NCBI GenBank assembly: GCA_021030915.1
Contig: JAGEMR010000019.1
Coordinates: forward strand, 186,001-250,000
Origin: Astrothelium macrocarpum
Taxonomy: Eukaryota; Ascomycota; Dothideomycetes; Trypetheliales; Trypetheliaceae
DNA length: 64,000 bases
Reading direction: 5' to 3'
The notes beneath the pieces are model-generated. The model did not search any database, was not told the DNA's origin, and saw nothing but the letters and a program-made list of their open reading frames with translations. The translations under genes and the position numbers were made by a program. Of this stretch, positions 1 through 11,689 are shown piece by piece (position 1 is the stretch's first letter; every line of letters begins with the position of its first letter).

Positions 1-1054
1 AATACGATATCCAATAATTAAAATAAATAAAATGAATATATAAATATATTGATTAAAATAATTTTATTTTTATCATAAAATTTATTAAATTTGATGAATA
101 AATAATTTTTATATCCATTAATAATTAATAATTAATATATTTTTTTTGAATAATTTTTTATATATTTATTAAAATATTGAATTCAATTTAAATTAATTTT
201 ATTATCAATTTATTTATTGAAAATAGATTTAATAATTTAATTATCAAAAAATTCTGATTTTATAATCCAATTTATAAAATAATAAATATTTTAAATAATG
301 ATAAAAAATGGAATATATCAATTTTTAATATTGATATATTCAATGATTATAATCTATTTCTGATTATCAGATTATATAAATTTGATTTTATCATATTTTT
401 TAATATATATTATCATTATTAATACGATTATTATATTTATTATAAAATCTATTTCATCGAAATTATAAATATTTTTTTTATATATCTCATATTTATTCAT
501 TATATTATATAATAATTCAAATTAATCTGAAATAATTTTTAGATTTTTTTATAATATTTTTTGATAATCATATAAATGATTGAATTTGATTTTGAAATCT
601 GATTATACGTCAATAAATTGTTTTATTTAATATCTATCAATTGATTTATCTTCACGTGATTTTAATAAAAAATTGGCCATATCTTTCATATTAAAAAGAC
701 GTAATGGGAATTCTTTTGAATTTTGATCGAATATATATTTGATTAACGATTATTTTTCAAATTGATCCAATTTATAATATTATGATTGAATTAACACGCG
801 TTATTATCAGTTATTTATTCTATCATTTAATGAATTTTATAAGATATTATAATATTTCATAATTACGTGTTAATTTAAATTTTTATTTTGAAATTTTATA
901 AATTAAATTACATTAATAATAAAAATAATATTTTCTTTTTTAGCATAAATTGATATAATCGTTAAAAAATTAGAACGCGATAAAAGTTTAAATGGTTTTC
1001 TGGTGCGGAAAGTGACCGACTGACTGATATGACCGGCTGAGTGGTAAACCACGT
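1..1054 (-). mobile_element. Fot1/pogo-family DNA transposon, RIP-degraded, truncated by window edge
   Basis: This is the terminal 1054 bp of a TIR transposon. Its reverse complement aligns end to end, with no length difference, with 41869-42922 of the copy further right; differences are C/T and G/A changes. The outer end is a 51-bp terminal inverted repeat and is followed by TA at 1055-1056, the target site of Tc1/mariner elements. The body is extremely AT-rich and has no open reading frame, but the matching part of the other copy carries relics of a Fot1/pogo transposase, so here the gene would run on the minus strand with its 5' end at the right. The rest of the element (about 0.8 kb judged from the other copy) lies outside the window. 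It is dead. Confidence 0.88.
1004..1054. repeat. 51-bp terminal inverted repeat of Fot1-like element (left copy)
   Basis: Outermost bases read inward as ACGTGGTTTACCACTC on the minus strand. It is identical over 51 bp to both TIRs of the 41869-49089 copy and keeps normal GC content, although the adjoining element body is heavily mutated. TA follows at 1055-1056. Confidence 0.9.
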
Positions 1055-1056
1055 TA

Positions 1057-1365
1057 GTCTAATCTCGTGGGGGTGACAAATTGGTATGTGCACGTGTAAG
1101 ATTACCCCAGAAATGACTTTGCTTATCTGAGGGGCTAAATTCGGTTAGTGTTGTTCAATTGCATGCGCTCAAATTCAATATTACATCGATGCGTGATGTT
1201 TGTCTAATTTCGATAATGAATTAACATGTGTGAGATCAACGAAGTTTATAATGCGCTATCTAGATGTAAATAAGCGTGCATGAATTGCCACGAGGTGATG
1301 CGGATCCCTGACCAGGATTGTAATGACGGCACCTTCATATCCCGCATGTCAACTGGAAGTCTACC
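1057..1365. other. Intergenic spacer
   Basis: Non-coding stretch between the transposon end and the 3' end of the AflR-like gene. Base composition switches abruptly from AT-rich to normal at the TIR. No gene or repeat was recognised. Confidence 0.5.
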
Positions 1366-2505
1366 TTATTCTCTAGACATACATAGCAAGTCCAACCCAC
1401 TGATCAAATCATTTTTGGACATTCTCAGAAATGCCTCGAATGCCTCACAAACTCCTATTTCCGTGCTTTTGAGATCGCTTGACCGGGCTCGATTACGCTG
1501 GGAAAACGTGTCAATGGCGCGGCCCAGATTGCGTAATTCGCAAAGTAGCAATTGAGCCTTCATTCTTGTTTCTACCTCCTTCTCCAAATGAAAATCTCCG
1601 AGTGTAATCGGTGTCATAGAAACCTTTCCTCTCTCCCCCATGCTTTCTGATAAAGCCGAGCCAGGCTCAACGATACCGTGGAACACTGCTCGGTACCATC
1701 CCAACGCTTTGGAGCAAATGATTGCAATCATGAAAAGCATGCTGGCATCACTTGTACACGTTTCGCAGTGACACGAGAGCAGGTGCTGGACTTGACGTAC
1801 TGCGATCCGATTTGTCTTGAGGATTTGGTCGCTCGAAGGTCCACCTGACAACGATGCTGGTGTACTAAGGGACCCATGGCTAGCAAGCTGATACAGACTG
1901 TCAAGGGACTGAATTGCTATCGTATAACAAGCAGCCTCCTGATGCTGAGCCAGAGGGGATAGCAATTGCGGAGCTGAATCAGGGGTGGGTGGAGCGTTTT
2001 GTGAAGTCATCACAAGTGTACGAGAAGCAAGCGAAGGGAGACCCATTTCAGAGGACGTAGAGCTTTGGAATGCGCTATCAGAGTTCCCAAATGTATCGCC
2101 CGGATGAGAGTGCCAAAAGTCAGTCGCCAAGAAGTCGTCTGTCCGAAATTCGTCTGACTCTGCAAGAATTACACGGTTTCCATTGAAGACATCCAGATAC
2201 TGCCAGTCCTGAAGGGGTACAATGTCTGGAGCCTCATTTTGTGGAGTCGTGTTGTTGACTAAAGAAGGTCCACTGTGGGTGATCTTCTGCTGCTTTGATC
2301 GGGGCTTGCCTTTCATTCGGGAATGGCCGTAGATGCAATCGAGGCAGAGAGATTCACATCTCTGGCATTTCGGTTTCTCCTTGGTGCAGCGGACCTTGGA
2401 AGCTGCACAACTATCGCAACTTGTCCGAAGATTTTTCTTCGAAGAGGCAGGTAAAATAGCATCGTTATAATTAGTTGCATTATTATCTTCTCCTTCTAGT
2501 GACAT
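1366..2505 (-). CDS. AflR-type Zn2Cys6 transcription factor
   Basis: A fungal transcriptional regulator of the aflatoxin-regulatory-protein type. The start chosen is the Met at 2505, which begins with MSLEGEDNN; the frame stays open upstream to 2592 and would add 29 hydrophobic residues unlike a nuclear factor. The binuclear zinc cluster lies about 30-57 residues from this start, with six cysteines spaced C-x2-C-x6-C-x6-C-x2-C-x6-C and the basic stretch CTKEKPKC typical of AflR; a Lys/Arg-rich linker follows. The C-terminal half contains SLDSLYQLASHG and the CHCETCTSDASMLFMIAIIC segment, matching the AflR C-terminal domain. The product is about 379 residues with no intron needed. Such factors usually control a polyketide cluster; the nearest PKS here is a broken fragment about 48 kb away, so its target is unknown. 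Confidence 0.82.
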   Translation of the reverse strand: MSLEGEDNNATNYNDAILPASSKKNLRTSCDSCAASKVRCTKEKPKCQRCESLCLDCIYGHSRMKGKPRSKQQKITHSGPSLVNNTTPQNEAPDIVPLQDWQYLDVFNGNRVILAESDEFRTDDFLATDFWHSHPGDTFGNSDSAFQSSTSSEMGLPSLASRTLVMTSQNAPPTPDSAPQLLSPLAQHQEAACYTIAIQSLDSLYQLASHGSLSTPASLSGGPSSDQILKTNRIAVRQVQHLLSCHCETCTSDASMLFMIAIICSKALGWYRAVFHGIVEPGSALSESMGERGKVSMTPITLGDFHLEKEVETRMKAQLLLCELRNLGRAIDTFSQRNRARSSDLKSTEIGVCEAFEAFLRMSKNDLISGLDLLCMSRE

Positions 2506-4473
2506 GGTTCCCCAGGGCAAGACAGTGGGCAAGACAGTTTGCAAAAAACTACAGGGAAAAGTTGAAAGGTAGTATAGAACTACAGGGGTCATCCTCTAGC
2601 GTGAGGCTGTAACGATACGAGTGCGGATTTTGCCCAGCTAGACGCTAATTTCTTACTTTCAAAAACCCTAATCTGAGCGCTCTCGTTACGGATAAGCGAG
2701 GCTGAAACATATCTGAGTCAACCCATGTGGCGATTGCGTGCTACGACATTCTGTTCCGCCTATGACTTGCATAGACTTTATTCGATGAGCAATACAGGGG
2801 CCTGGCCTTCCGGTAAAACTAGTGGCGGATTGCGATAATATCGCAATTGCTGCATGAACAAACTCGAGACAGCTCGTCTTAAGTTCTGAGCACCAATCAT
2901 AGTGGATGCCTGAATGTGCTGTAGCTACTATGAAATAACTTCCTCGGGGGAGCCCTGCACTTGTGCATTGCGCTCACGATTTGGACCAACACGAAGCGTA
3001 TCTAGACGTTGTGCGTGTAGTATAGACTATTGCACGTGTAGGACAGGTAAGGTATTGATCAGGAGAATGATGAAATGGCCCTGCATGAACTCGTCCTCCT
3101 GCGGTACCTTCTTTCCCACTTTTGTCACTAACGAGTGAAAAGTAATCGCGATTTTGTAACTGGATCTCCGTGTCCATTACTACGTTAGGTCGGTACGCAT
3201 CCGTTTACCGCACTTGGATTGGGCGATCTGCGACAAGAGCTTTCAGCCTAGTCCACCTAATTTCATCCTCTATCTTCTCTCAGAGTTGACAAGAAGAGGG
3301 GCATAGGAAGCATTGTGTCGAATTTGTCCATGGACTTTATCAAGCTGTATACTACATTCTCGATGCTGTCAGCAAACTTGGATTTAAACTCTAAATACAG
3401 AAAAGTCTGGTTGACTTGGCAGGAAACTTTGCGGTGTTAGCATTGGAATTTGGGTAGGCAATCTCATCTCATTTCGATGTTCGTCTATGGCTTTAGAAGT
3501 GAACCTGCATGACAGGGCTTATTCAGCCATTTCACATCAAGTCTTTCGTTTTGATTTGCAATATTGATATGACAGGCGTAGGGTGGCTCTTTAAGGTGGG
3601 GTGTCTTATCGCGCCAATCAGAAGTTGGACTTCGTATTCAATTTCTGCATAATCCGAGCGAATGATTGCTATTTCGTTCATTCATAATTGTGACAAGGAT
3701 TACTGTGCCGTGTAGTGTCCAAATGTGAAATAGACAAGAGCAGTTCATGTGCACTTTGGCGGGAGTTGGAGTTGACTGTGTCGAACAAATCAGAAGAAGA
3801 ATGAAGTTTTCAATCCAGGTTCATGGTCTTACGCATTGAAAGGATACAGTTCTGCTCATAAACCGGGCTCGTAGCCATGTTAAACATCGGAGCCAGAGAT
3901 TCGACCAACAATTCTAGCAACAGGTGGTAAATTCGTCTTTTGGGTTAGCCAAGCATATTAAGATGTTGGTGCAGGGAAGAGTGCATTCTATTCGTCCTGT
4001 TCGTCGAAATCGGGTCGAAGTTGAGCCGCTCGGAGGAACCCCCAAGCCAAAGAGGTAAAGATCTACACGAGCGCTGTTCTCAACTCCCCGCCACCTCATT
4101 CAACTTGCTCAGAGAATCAATATTCTTACCGTCTGAGCCTCGACTCACGCCTTCTCGGAGTTTTGTGGCACGCGAATCGATGAAAAGCGCAACAATACTT
4201 CGTTCGAAGTGTGAGTCCATGCGTAAGTTGCAACTATGTCGAATGAATATAAATGGTCCAACGGGTCCCCGGGTGAGGAATGTGGAATAACCAGAAACCA
4301 AATATCTGAACCTCATTTGCGATCAAACTCAGTGCTCAACATCACAGACTTTCAATCTTGCTACCGCATCGTTTAGTGGCACTACGATTACAACCTACCA
4401 ACCGTAAAAGGACCCTTCAATCGATCCGACTGACCAAGACCGCCTACCAAGTTGAATTTGTACTGTCTCAGCA
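2506..4473. other. Divergent intergenic region, AflR-like gene / reductase gene
   Basis: About 2 kb shared upstream region of two divergent genes. Only short overlapping open frames with no recognisable domain are present. The part next to the reductase start is AC/CT-rich. No further gene can be supported. Confidence 0.45.
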
Positions 4474-5310
4474 ATGGCCAGTAGCATAACGAAACCTACA
4501 GTCGCGTTCTTCGGAGCTACTGGTGGCTGCGCAGGCAACACTCTCGCACTCGCTCTCAAAGCCGGATATACCGCACATGCCCTCGCCCGTACACCTACCA
4601 AACTCACCAATCTAATGAGCGAGACCCACTCCGTTCCCAAGACCTCTATCGATTCCAACCTTACTGTCATTGAGGGTTCCGTCTTCGATTCCAATGCTGT
4701 GCGCAACGTCATCCTTATCAATGGCAGGCTGGCCGACATCATCGTCTTCGGCATTGGAGCCGCTCCAGTCGTTCAAGCGAGCCTGCGCAACCCTGTGACG
4801 ATAGACAACCCACATGTCTGCGCAACTGGTATGCAAGCGGTAGCTGATGCAGTGGATGAGCTGAAACGCAGCATGACCGGAGATATTGGCAAAGAGGTGA
4901 AGCCTCTGGTCGTCGCTATAAGCACTACGGGCATTAGCCGCAAGAAGGACGATGTGCCGATGCTTTTGGGGCCGCTCTATCACTGGATGCTTGCGACGCC
5001 TCACCTCGACAAGCGCGCGATGGAGGATATTCTTGCATCGTCAGCAGTCGGCTTACAAGGGGAGGGCACGAAGCCTTTTGGAGGAGTTGTCGCAGTCAGG
5101 CCAACGCTACTCACCGACGGAGAGCCAAAGGGGCTGGAAAATGTCAAGGTGGGCTGGGAGGGGATCGGTGAAGAGTCGACCGAGGGTACCGACCCAGCAA
5201 AGGGATATACGATTAAAAGGGCTGACGTAGGTGCCTGGATCTTTTCGGAAATAATCCAAAAAGACTCCCGGATGCAGTGGTCTGGAAGGGCAGTGAGTTT
5301 GGCATATTGA
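4474..5310 (+). CDS. NAD(P)-binding Rossmann-fold reductase (atypical SDR, NmrA-like)
   Basis: Single-exon 278-residue protein. The N-terminus carries the dinucleotide-binding motif GATGGCAG at about residues 14-21 after a short hydrophobic beta strand (TVAFFGATGG), as in NAD(P)-binding domain 10/NmrA-like atypical short-chain dehydrogenases. A second typical strand is seen at LVVAISTTGISR, where classical enzymes have the catalytic serine strand. No YxxxK pair is evident, so it may be a reductase of the atypical class or a redox sensor. It is divergent from the AflR-like regulator and could be controlled with it, which is inference. Substrate is unknown. Confidence 0.75.
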   Translation: MASSITKPTVAFFGATGGCAGNTLALALKAGYTAHALARTPTKLTNLMSETHSVPKTSIDSNLTVIEGSVFDSNAVRNVILINGRLADIIVFGIGAAPVVQASLRNPVTIDNPHVCATGMQAVADAVDELKRSMTGDIGKEVKPLVVAISTTGISRKKDDVPMLLGPLYHWMLATPHLDKRAMEDILASSAVGLQGEGTKPFGGVVAVRPTLLTDGEPKGLENVKVGWEGIGEESTEGTDPAKGYTIKRADVGAWIFSEIIQKDSRMQWSGRAVSLAY

Positions 5311-5927
5311 TTTGATAGTTTAATACCCAATTATCGTTTTTGGTTTGTTTTTTATTTAGAACTTGTATAATATTGAAAATCAGCCTTGTTTCCTAGAATT
5401 GATTAGGTACCTAGTCACCTAAGTGACGCGACTAGCTTACCCTAAAATGCCTTGAAAATACAGTCCCGCCGCTAAATTTCTGAGCTGAGATGGCGCGACC
5501 TATGCTTTGAACGGATTACGATCGTAGTTGCAGTGGAGATATCCCCGACACAGGCATTTATTTCAGGGTACCCTATGTTGCAGTGGCTTGGAGAGGAAAA
5601 CAGTATAGATAGGTCTTTAGTCAAATGAGCATCGAATTGAGGCGTTGTCTGCTGCACAACTTTCCATCACATGATCAAGTGTATAGGTACAATCAGGGAC
5701 GGATTTCCGAGCCATAATGGTGAATTTAGAGAGATCTTCATTTTCATAGCAGAGTTGCTGTTACTCTTCATCGATCTTGAATTATCTGTCTTCTATTGGG
5801 CCACATATGGGCCGTAGAGAATGATGATTATCGTGGAGTATTGTATGAATCACTACTACAGAAGCCGAGCCTTGCTTTTCCTAAATTAGGCTTCCATCTC
5901 CGCCCATGTCATTAAATCATCTTCATC
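5311..5927. other. Convergent 3' spacer, reductase / GH47
   Basis: Region between the convergent 3' ends of the reductase and the GH47 gene. AT-rich just after the reductase stop, as expected for a 3' UTR and polyadenylation region. No gene recognised. Confidence 0.45.
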
Positions 5928-7954
5928 TCATGCTACAACATCTTCGAATCTTCTCCGAACACTGCCCGACGTTGTGCTGGTTGCATTACTACCCGAATAG
6001 TCATCAATGTTTCCAATACCGCACTGCACGAGCATAGGATGAGACTCGGTGTTGAAGACGAATTGGTCGAGATTAATGACGTTCGGATCAGCAAAGGTGA
6101 GGTATATATACTTGAGCACCTCCGCAAAGAAGAATCTGGAATAAAGTGGTCAGTGATCGTTCACAAAGTATCTAAGACGTCCACTCACGAGTCGAGTGCA
6201 TCGGCCTGACTGCCTCCAAATGGCATATTCACATTATTAACGTGTGTGAATGCGACATCGTTCCTCGCCGTCGCATTGATGGCCAAAAATACCTCCCATA
6301 CGTAATCTGCCCAGCGTTGATCACCAGTAATCCGATATGCGTAAAACCAGCTCTCGAGACTCTCTGGAAAGTCCGCCCACGTCTCGTCTTGGTATTCAAT
6401 GAAATACCCGTATTCAGCGGCCCACTTGCGCGCCGCCGCGTCATTGTCCTCAGTTGGATCGTACTGCTCATTGGACGAGTTGTACCAGCCCCAGTAAAGC
6501 GGACCAAGACCGGTAAGGGTAGTGTTGTAGGTTTGATGGCAGCCGTCAGCGGCTGCAATGCCGAGGTCGCAGAGCTCGGGCATGTCGAGAGCTTTGCAAC
6601 CGAGGAGGAAGTTGCCTCCTGCGAAGCAGCTGTAGTCGTCCATGGTCTCGGTGATGGTGCCATTGACGTCGAGTTCGGAAATAAAGGTTAGGTCCGGAAA
6701 GTTGTAGGGATGCAGTGCGATGAATTCGATAGTGGATTGAGCAGCTTGAAGCCAAAAGTCCTTGTACTGGGTTGTGGTGGAGGTTTGCTTGTAGTAGTAG
6801 GTTTTAATTAAATATTCGAGGAAGCTGTCCACGCCAGAGTGCCAACCACCGTCAAAGGAAAGCAGGTTGCCAGTGTCAGTGTCGAATTGAGTGCCGACGA
6901 GGCCGGGATATACAGGTGCAGGATTTGGGTTGACCAGGTAGTTTTCACCTTGCTCCACGAGCTGTCTATAAGTATCGTTGCCGGTCAAATCAGACAGCCT
7001 GAACCATTCAAGAAGGAATGTGCCCGCAGATGCAGTATTGGTAGAGTTGTATGTTGTATTTCCTACGGTATACGTTCCTTCAATAGGTGTGTTTGACGTG
7101 AAGTTGACATTCGCAGCTGCAATGCCAGTAGGAGTATCGAATCCATATGCTACTTTATTCGCCAGACTGACTGCTTGAGCAAGCAATGCATTGACTTGAT
7201 CTTGGTTGTAGTTATTCGGGAAGAGGCCGCTTTTGAGCAAATCATGTGAAGACAGCAAGCCGCCAATATAGCGAATGTTGGTATCAAAGATCTCGACCGG
7301 ACCGTATGGAGTTGTGTTGAAGTCAATTGTCTGAATGAAAGCCAGTTGCTCCTCTACAATATCCGTCAAGTTCATTACGATAGCAGTATCAATGCCATCA
7401 ACAATCGTCACTCCCCATCCATACCAGTCCTGTGTAAAAGTCTTGCTCAAAGGTAATAATTCATCCTTGCCGAAAGCATACTCTCTGTACGCATTATACG
7501 CGTATTGATAAGCTTCTACGACTGCTGCTGCTCGTGTAGCGTTACCACCTTGGCCAGCTGGGAAGTCATATTGGATCTTTTGACAAGCTGGTAGAGTGCC
7601 ATTTCCTGTAGCAGTGGGGGATGATGCCGAAGTGGAGTTGCTGTAGGCGACAGAATAGCTCGAAGCCGAAGTCACAGTGTACGAGGGAACGTTTGCCAAC
7701 GACGTTGTCGCCTGAGTTGCATGCGCGTAGGATGGTTTAATGAGCCCATGGGTCTCAGTTACATGCGCCGGAGCTGGCCCTTGATTTGTCGTAAATTGTG
7801 GAGAATAGGCAGCATGGGCTACCTTTAGCAGAGGCAGAAGTGAGAGAAGTGTGAAAGCCATAGCTAACAAAGTCATAGCAAGGAGTGAATGTTGAAAGAT
7901 GAGCCACACCCGCAGAGCAAGCCATGGCGAACGGCGAGGAACAATCTTATACAC
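5928..7954 (-). CDS. GH47 class I alpha-1,2-mannosidase, secretory pathway
   Basis: Two exons: 7954-6189 and 6135-5928, split by a 53-nt intron (6136-6188; GTGAGT donor, CACTGAC branch, CAG acceptor); the joined product is 657 residues. The N-terminus is a signal-anchor (hydrophobic run at about residues 20-48) followed by a Ser/Thr-rich stem. The catalytic domain shows the family landmarks: WYGWGVTIVDGIDTAIV, IFDTNIRYIGGLLSSHDLL, LLSFDGGWHSGVDSFLEYL, DDYSCFAGGNFLLGC, and in the second exon YIYLTFADPNVI and VFNTESHP, whose Thr binds calcium in this family. The enzyme trims alpha-1,2-linked mannose from N-glycans in ER/Golgi, or acts as a secreted form. The intron position restores the FFFAEVLKY segment, which supports the model. 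A short low-complexity tail follows the catalytic domain. Confidence 0.92.
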
Positions 7955-9391
7955 GGAGATCTAGGAGATCCTTCATGCAGTGAAGGGTGATCCCACCATA
8001 TCCTTCAGGTTGCACCGACCGCACATCGCAGATGCATACGGTACTCGTCTTGATAAGCTCGATACCAGGCTCAAGTTGGCAGCTGTTATCACAGAAATGG
8101 CAGAGACGAGGGGAAAGACAAGCATTAGAGACCCACGAGACCCACGACGGAGCGAGCTTGCGCATAGGAACAGGAAATTAGAACTGTCGATCATTGGATC
8201 TCGTGCCAAGCTTTTCCGTTCATTTGCTCCGCCAATATCGCCTCGCTGCTAAATCCAATCACAGCGTTATACGCCAAAGCCGAAACCCCGCAAGGAGACA
8301 TTGATTTGGTAGCTGGGGACGTCGCTATTGGAGTGTGGTTAGGCGTGCGCATCAGGGAGCATGCTGTGGAAGAAAAAATTACCAGCCCTAACGTTGTTAC
8401 TAAAACCCCTGAGATTTCTAGAAGCTAAGCCCCGCGTTCGGCGATGGATCTGGCCGACGCGTCTGCGGCTTGGGGTGCGTTTCCCCTGGAGTCTGAAAGG
8501 TTGCTCGCCACCTTGTCATCTCGTAATGGTGCCCTTTGGTCGCCGACGTGAATACTGAAATTGCGATTACAGAAACCTTGAACATCAATTCCACTATAGT
8601 GTTGGAGCCTTGGAATGAGTCTTCTGCCGAGGCTGTTTTGTGGCCGAAAGCCCAAAATACCGGCATTGGAGGAAATCGGGTCTCCAGTCCAAACCAATGC
8701 GTAAACGGAATGACCCGGTAAATATCCAAGCATTGAAGTCCTGAAACAATCAACATGTCGATGTTTTCAAGGTCGAGGCCAAGGCATTTCGATGGGAAGC
8801 TGATGCCTCGGGGTTGGCACTTTTAAATGCGAGCCACACCGCACGTAGCACACCCAGTGAGCTGAACGTCACTCAATGCCACCACTCTCCGCCTCCTTCC
8901 CTCCCTCCGGCAATGGGGGCGGCGTCCTTGCCCAATGCAGCGGCTTTTACAGCGCTTTTACAGCCGTCAATGATTATAGAATGATTCTGATTACGATCCT
9001 TCAGAGCTCCAGCAAACCACAATGTCGTCATGTGTTTCAGCGACATATCCCGCACGCTTCCTGCGCGTCCATTAGTAAAACACGTTTGGCGTTTTCCCGC
9101 TACTCTGATAGGGTGCCGCCTATATCTTGACCTGTCTCAGCGTGGGCAGTGCTTTTCGCTTGGGTCATTTAGCTCACCTTGTGCGGTCAGGTGGGGGCCA
9201 AATTGAAGCAGGCAAACTTTGCCTCGAGTTACGGAGCTCTGAAATGCAGGCATATGGAGAGGCTAAGTCAATTTGCTATTTTTGTCCTATTCCGTCTGCA
9301 ATGACGTTGTTGTTCTTGTATAAGTCTCCCTCACATTGACCGCACGAAATTTCCTTCGGGAGCCCTGAGAATTGACTATGACTCTTGGATT
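7955..9391. other. Divergent intergenic region, GH47 / membrane protein
   Basis: About 1.4 kb between divergent genes. Overlapping open frames of about 100 codons at 8418-8756 have no recognisable domain and lie on conflicting frames, so they were not called. It presumably holds both promoters. Confidence 0.4.
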
Positions 9392-11689
9392 ATGACAAGA
9401 CTCGGGAGTTCTTTGCTTTGTTGTTTTCTACTTTTGAGTTTTGCTGCCTGTGCTCCTTTCCTCCAGGTTTCCCCGAAACAGGCTGCGGTGTCCAAAGAGC
9501 GCCGGAGTGACCCTCAATGCACTATCCTTGGCAATTCAGACTTCTATGGCCTGGGTATTCGCATCGGTATTTATCTCCAATGGATCACGTCTTTCTTGGC
9601 CAACCACTTTCTCCGAGAGTCTATCGATAGCCACCTAGAGACCAATACAATATTCCTTCTGGCCTTGTTCATTGCTACCGCCGTTGCTACTGCGAGGGGT
9701 ACCATTCAATCCGCAGAGATCGTAGTTCTCTTACAATTGTGTTTTGGTTTCTTGTTCTCCATACTTTCGGTATGGGGATATCGCACACGGACACGCATAC
9801 ACACGGACCAGAGAATAGAGCGTATCAGATTTCCCCTCTTAGGTGCTTTCTTCCGACTAGCACTGGCAACCGCTCTATGTGCTTACGGATTATGGTTCTG
9901 GTTCCGCGGCACTTCAATCCACCACCGGCATTCCGGTTGTCCTGATTACACGTTTCTATTTGCACGGGTGGATATAGCAAGCGGAGCACGTATCTTCTTC
10001 CAAATCCAATTCATTGTTTTTCTTGTCGGCTACGGTGTCCTCTTTATCCGCCAGCTGGCGATGATTGTCTCTTTCTACCTCTTTACTGCAGCATGGACTG
10101 CTGGCGTTGCTGCTCTTATAGTCATATTTAGCGTCAAGGAGGATTTGGACGTACCAAATGATCCTAAGCCCAAATCGCCGCGACGGGAAGGATCTGTCCT
10201 GGATTCGATACGTCCTATGCTGGTCCATGCCTGGAAAGAAATGAGTGGAAAATTGAGGGATCAATTTTCTGAATCGAAGCTATCGGACATTACCTCAATG
10301 ATCAGTGAAGGAGTCACCCCTCCTGAGAGAATTCGAAAAGCTTGGTTCAAGCAATTCGCAAAAAACCCCGTGGTGCAAGTCTTTGAATTTCTAAAGCAAT
10401 GGTTTCGCCTGATCCACGTCGTCTCCTGGAAACGGGGAAACGGCGCCGAATCCATTGCGTCAAGTCAGCGAAACCTTTTTTTCGGATTTGTTCTATTCCT
10501 GGATTTCTGGATTTTTATTGTTAGGATGTTATTTCAATACCTTTGTCTTCTTGTTGCGAGAGACTGCCCGTCAATAAACAAGCCTCGTCTGTTCCCACTT
10601 CCCAAGTTCCAGTTCCCAATAGCATCTCATAAGCCCCCTAGCAGACGGTCTGACTATATCCAGTACGCGATGTATGTAAGCAATGTCTTATGTATTCTGT
10701 GGTCCATTCTTGCCATTGAACTTATCCTTTTCTGGAATGAGATAAAGGGAATATATAACATTAGCTCTACGGGCCAGCTCATTCCTTTCATCATTGGTGT
10801 CGTTGGACTGGTCAGACTCCTTCAGGGTATTTCCGTGAGACGGAGTGCCGTTCTTTCAACGAAAGTACTTATGAAGTTATTCGATGACGACTCGAAAGGG
10901 CATGATTATGAGGGTAGTGAATTTGGGCTCGATTTCATCGAGACAGAGGGCTCAGATATACAGGGACGACCAAGCTTGAGGCATGGAGACGAGCCAAGAG
11001 TTGCATCGTCTGGCTCTCACCGAGACTGCTCTGCGGGAGGTGTCAATTCAATTCCTCCAGATGAAGCCAATGAATGTAATTGGACAGAACATTCACGTCG
11101 CTGCCCATCAGGCATACGAGCGCGCAGCAAGTGGGCGGCTGAAGAGCTATGGTATCGATACTATGGATACTGGGAGAAACAGAAGAGCTCCTCGTCAAGG
11201 AACATGGAAGACCCAGAAGAACGACCAGAAGTTGACGATCACAATCATTCTTCCCCATCACATCACCACCCTAAGGAGTGGATCTGTCATTGCGATTTCA
11301 GTCAATTGAACAAAGGGTATCAATTACGTTCCTTGCCACTACTGCTCTCGGGCTCGACGACTTTACTTAAAGATCTTTGCCGCTATCTGCGGTTTCATCA
11401 ATGTGCTTCTTACGCAGAGCAGCTTGGTAGTGTGATCGAGGAGACGAAAAGAATTGGACAAGTCTACAAGAGTGGTACAATTCGTGCTGGAGCCCAATAC
11501 GAAGACATTTTAGAGAGGTGGAAGAAAATGTTTGACGACGAGATGTGGACGACTATCAAAGCAGAGATTGCAAGTCGAGACCAGCGTGACGGCAAGGACT
11601 CAAATAGGAATTCTGAATCGGAAAATGAAGTTTCTATATCAGAAGCAGGGATCTTGAGAAATTATGTATGCCTTATGCATAGTACCTAA
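9392..11689 (+). CDS. Large fungal multi-spanning membrane protein, unknown function
   Basis: Uninterrupted 765-residue frame. It starts with a hydrophobic signal-like segment (MTRLGSSLLCCFLLLSF), then a Cys-containing motif (CTILGNSDFYGLGIRIGIYLQ) and at least seven further hydrophobic segments between about residues 65 and 500. The region NSDFYGLGIRIGIYLQW is typical of a family of fungus-specific membrane proteins that I recognise only as uncharacterised. The C-terminal third is soluble, acidic and Ser/His-rich (NHSSPSHHHPKEWICHC), with a charged end (SRDQRDGKDSNRNSESENE). No catalytic motif is visible. It is divergent from GH47. Function cannot be assigned; a receptor- or channel-like role is only a guess. 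Confidence 0.7.
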   Translation: MTRLGSSLLCCFLLLSFAACAPFLQVSPKQAAVSKERRSDPQCTILGNSDFYGLGIRIGIYLQWITSFLANHFLRESIDSHLETNTIFLLALFIATAVATARGTIQSAEIVVLLQLCFGFLFSILSVWGYRTRTRIHTDQRIERIRFPLLGAFFRLALATALCAYGLWFWFRGTSIHHRHSGCPDYTFLFARVDIASGARIFFQIQFIVFLVGYGVLFIRQLAMIVSFYLFTAAWTAGVAALIVIFSVKEDLDVPNDPKPKSPRREGSVLDSIRPMLVHAWKEMSGKLRDQFSESKLSDITSMISEGVTPPERIRKAWFKQFAKNPVVQVFEFLKQWFRLIHVVSWKRGNGAESIASSQRNLFFGFVLFLDFWIFIVRMLFQYLCLLVARDCPSINKPRLFPLPKFQFPIASHKPPSRRSDYIQYAMYVSNVLCILWSILAIELILFWNEIKGIYNISSTGQLIPFIIGVVGLVRLLQGISVRRSAVLSTKVLMKLFDDDSKGHDYEGSEFGLDFIETEGSDIQGRPSLRHGDEPRVASSGSHRDCSAGGVNSIPPDEANECNWTEHSRRCPSGIRARSKWAAEELWYRYYGYWEKQKSSSSRNMEDPEERPEVDDHNHSSPSHHHPKEWICHCDFSQLNKGYQLRSLPLLLSGSTTLLKDLCRYLRFHQCASYAEQLGSVIEETKRIGQVYKSGTIRAGAQYEDILERWKKMFDDEMWTTIKAEIASRDQRDGKDSNRNSESENEVSISEAGILRNYVCLMHST

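Noticed and set aside
8418..8756. About 110-codon open frames on the minus strand upstream of the membrane protein
   Set aside because: Two overlapping frames conflict, no protein features, and the area is promoter-like.
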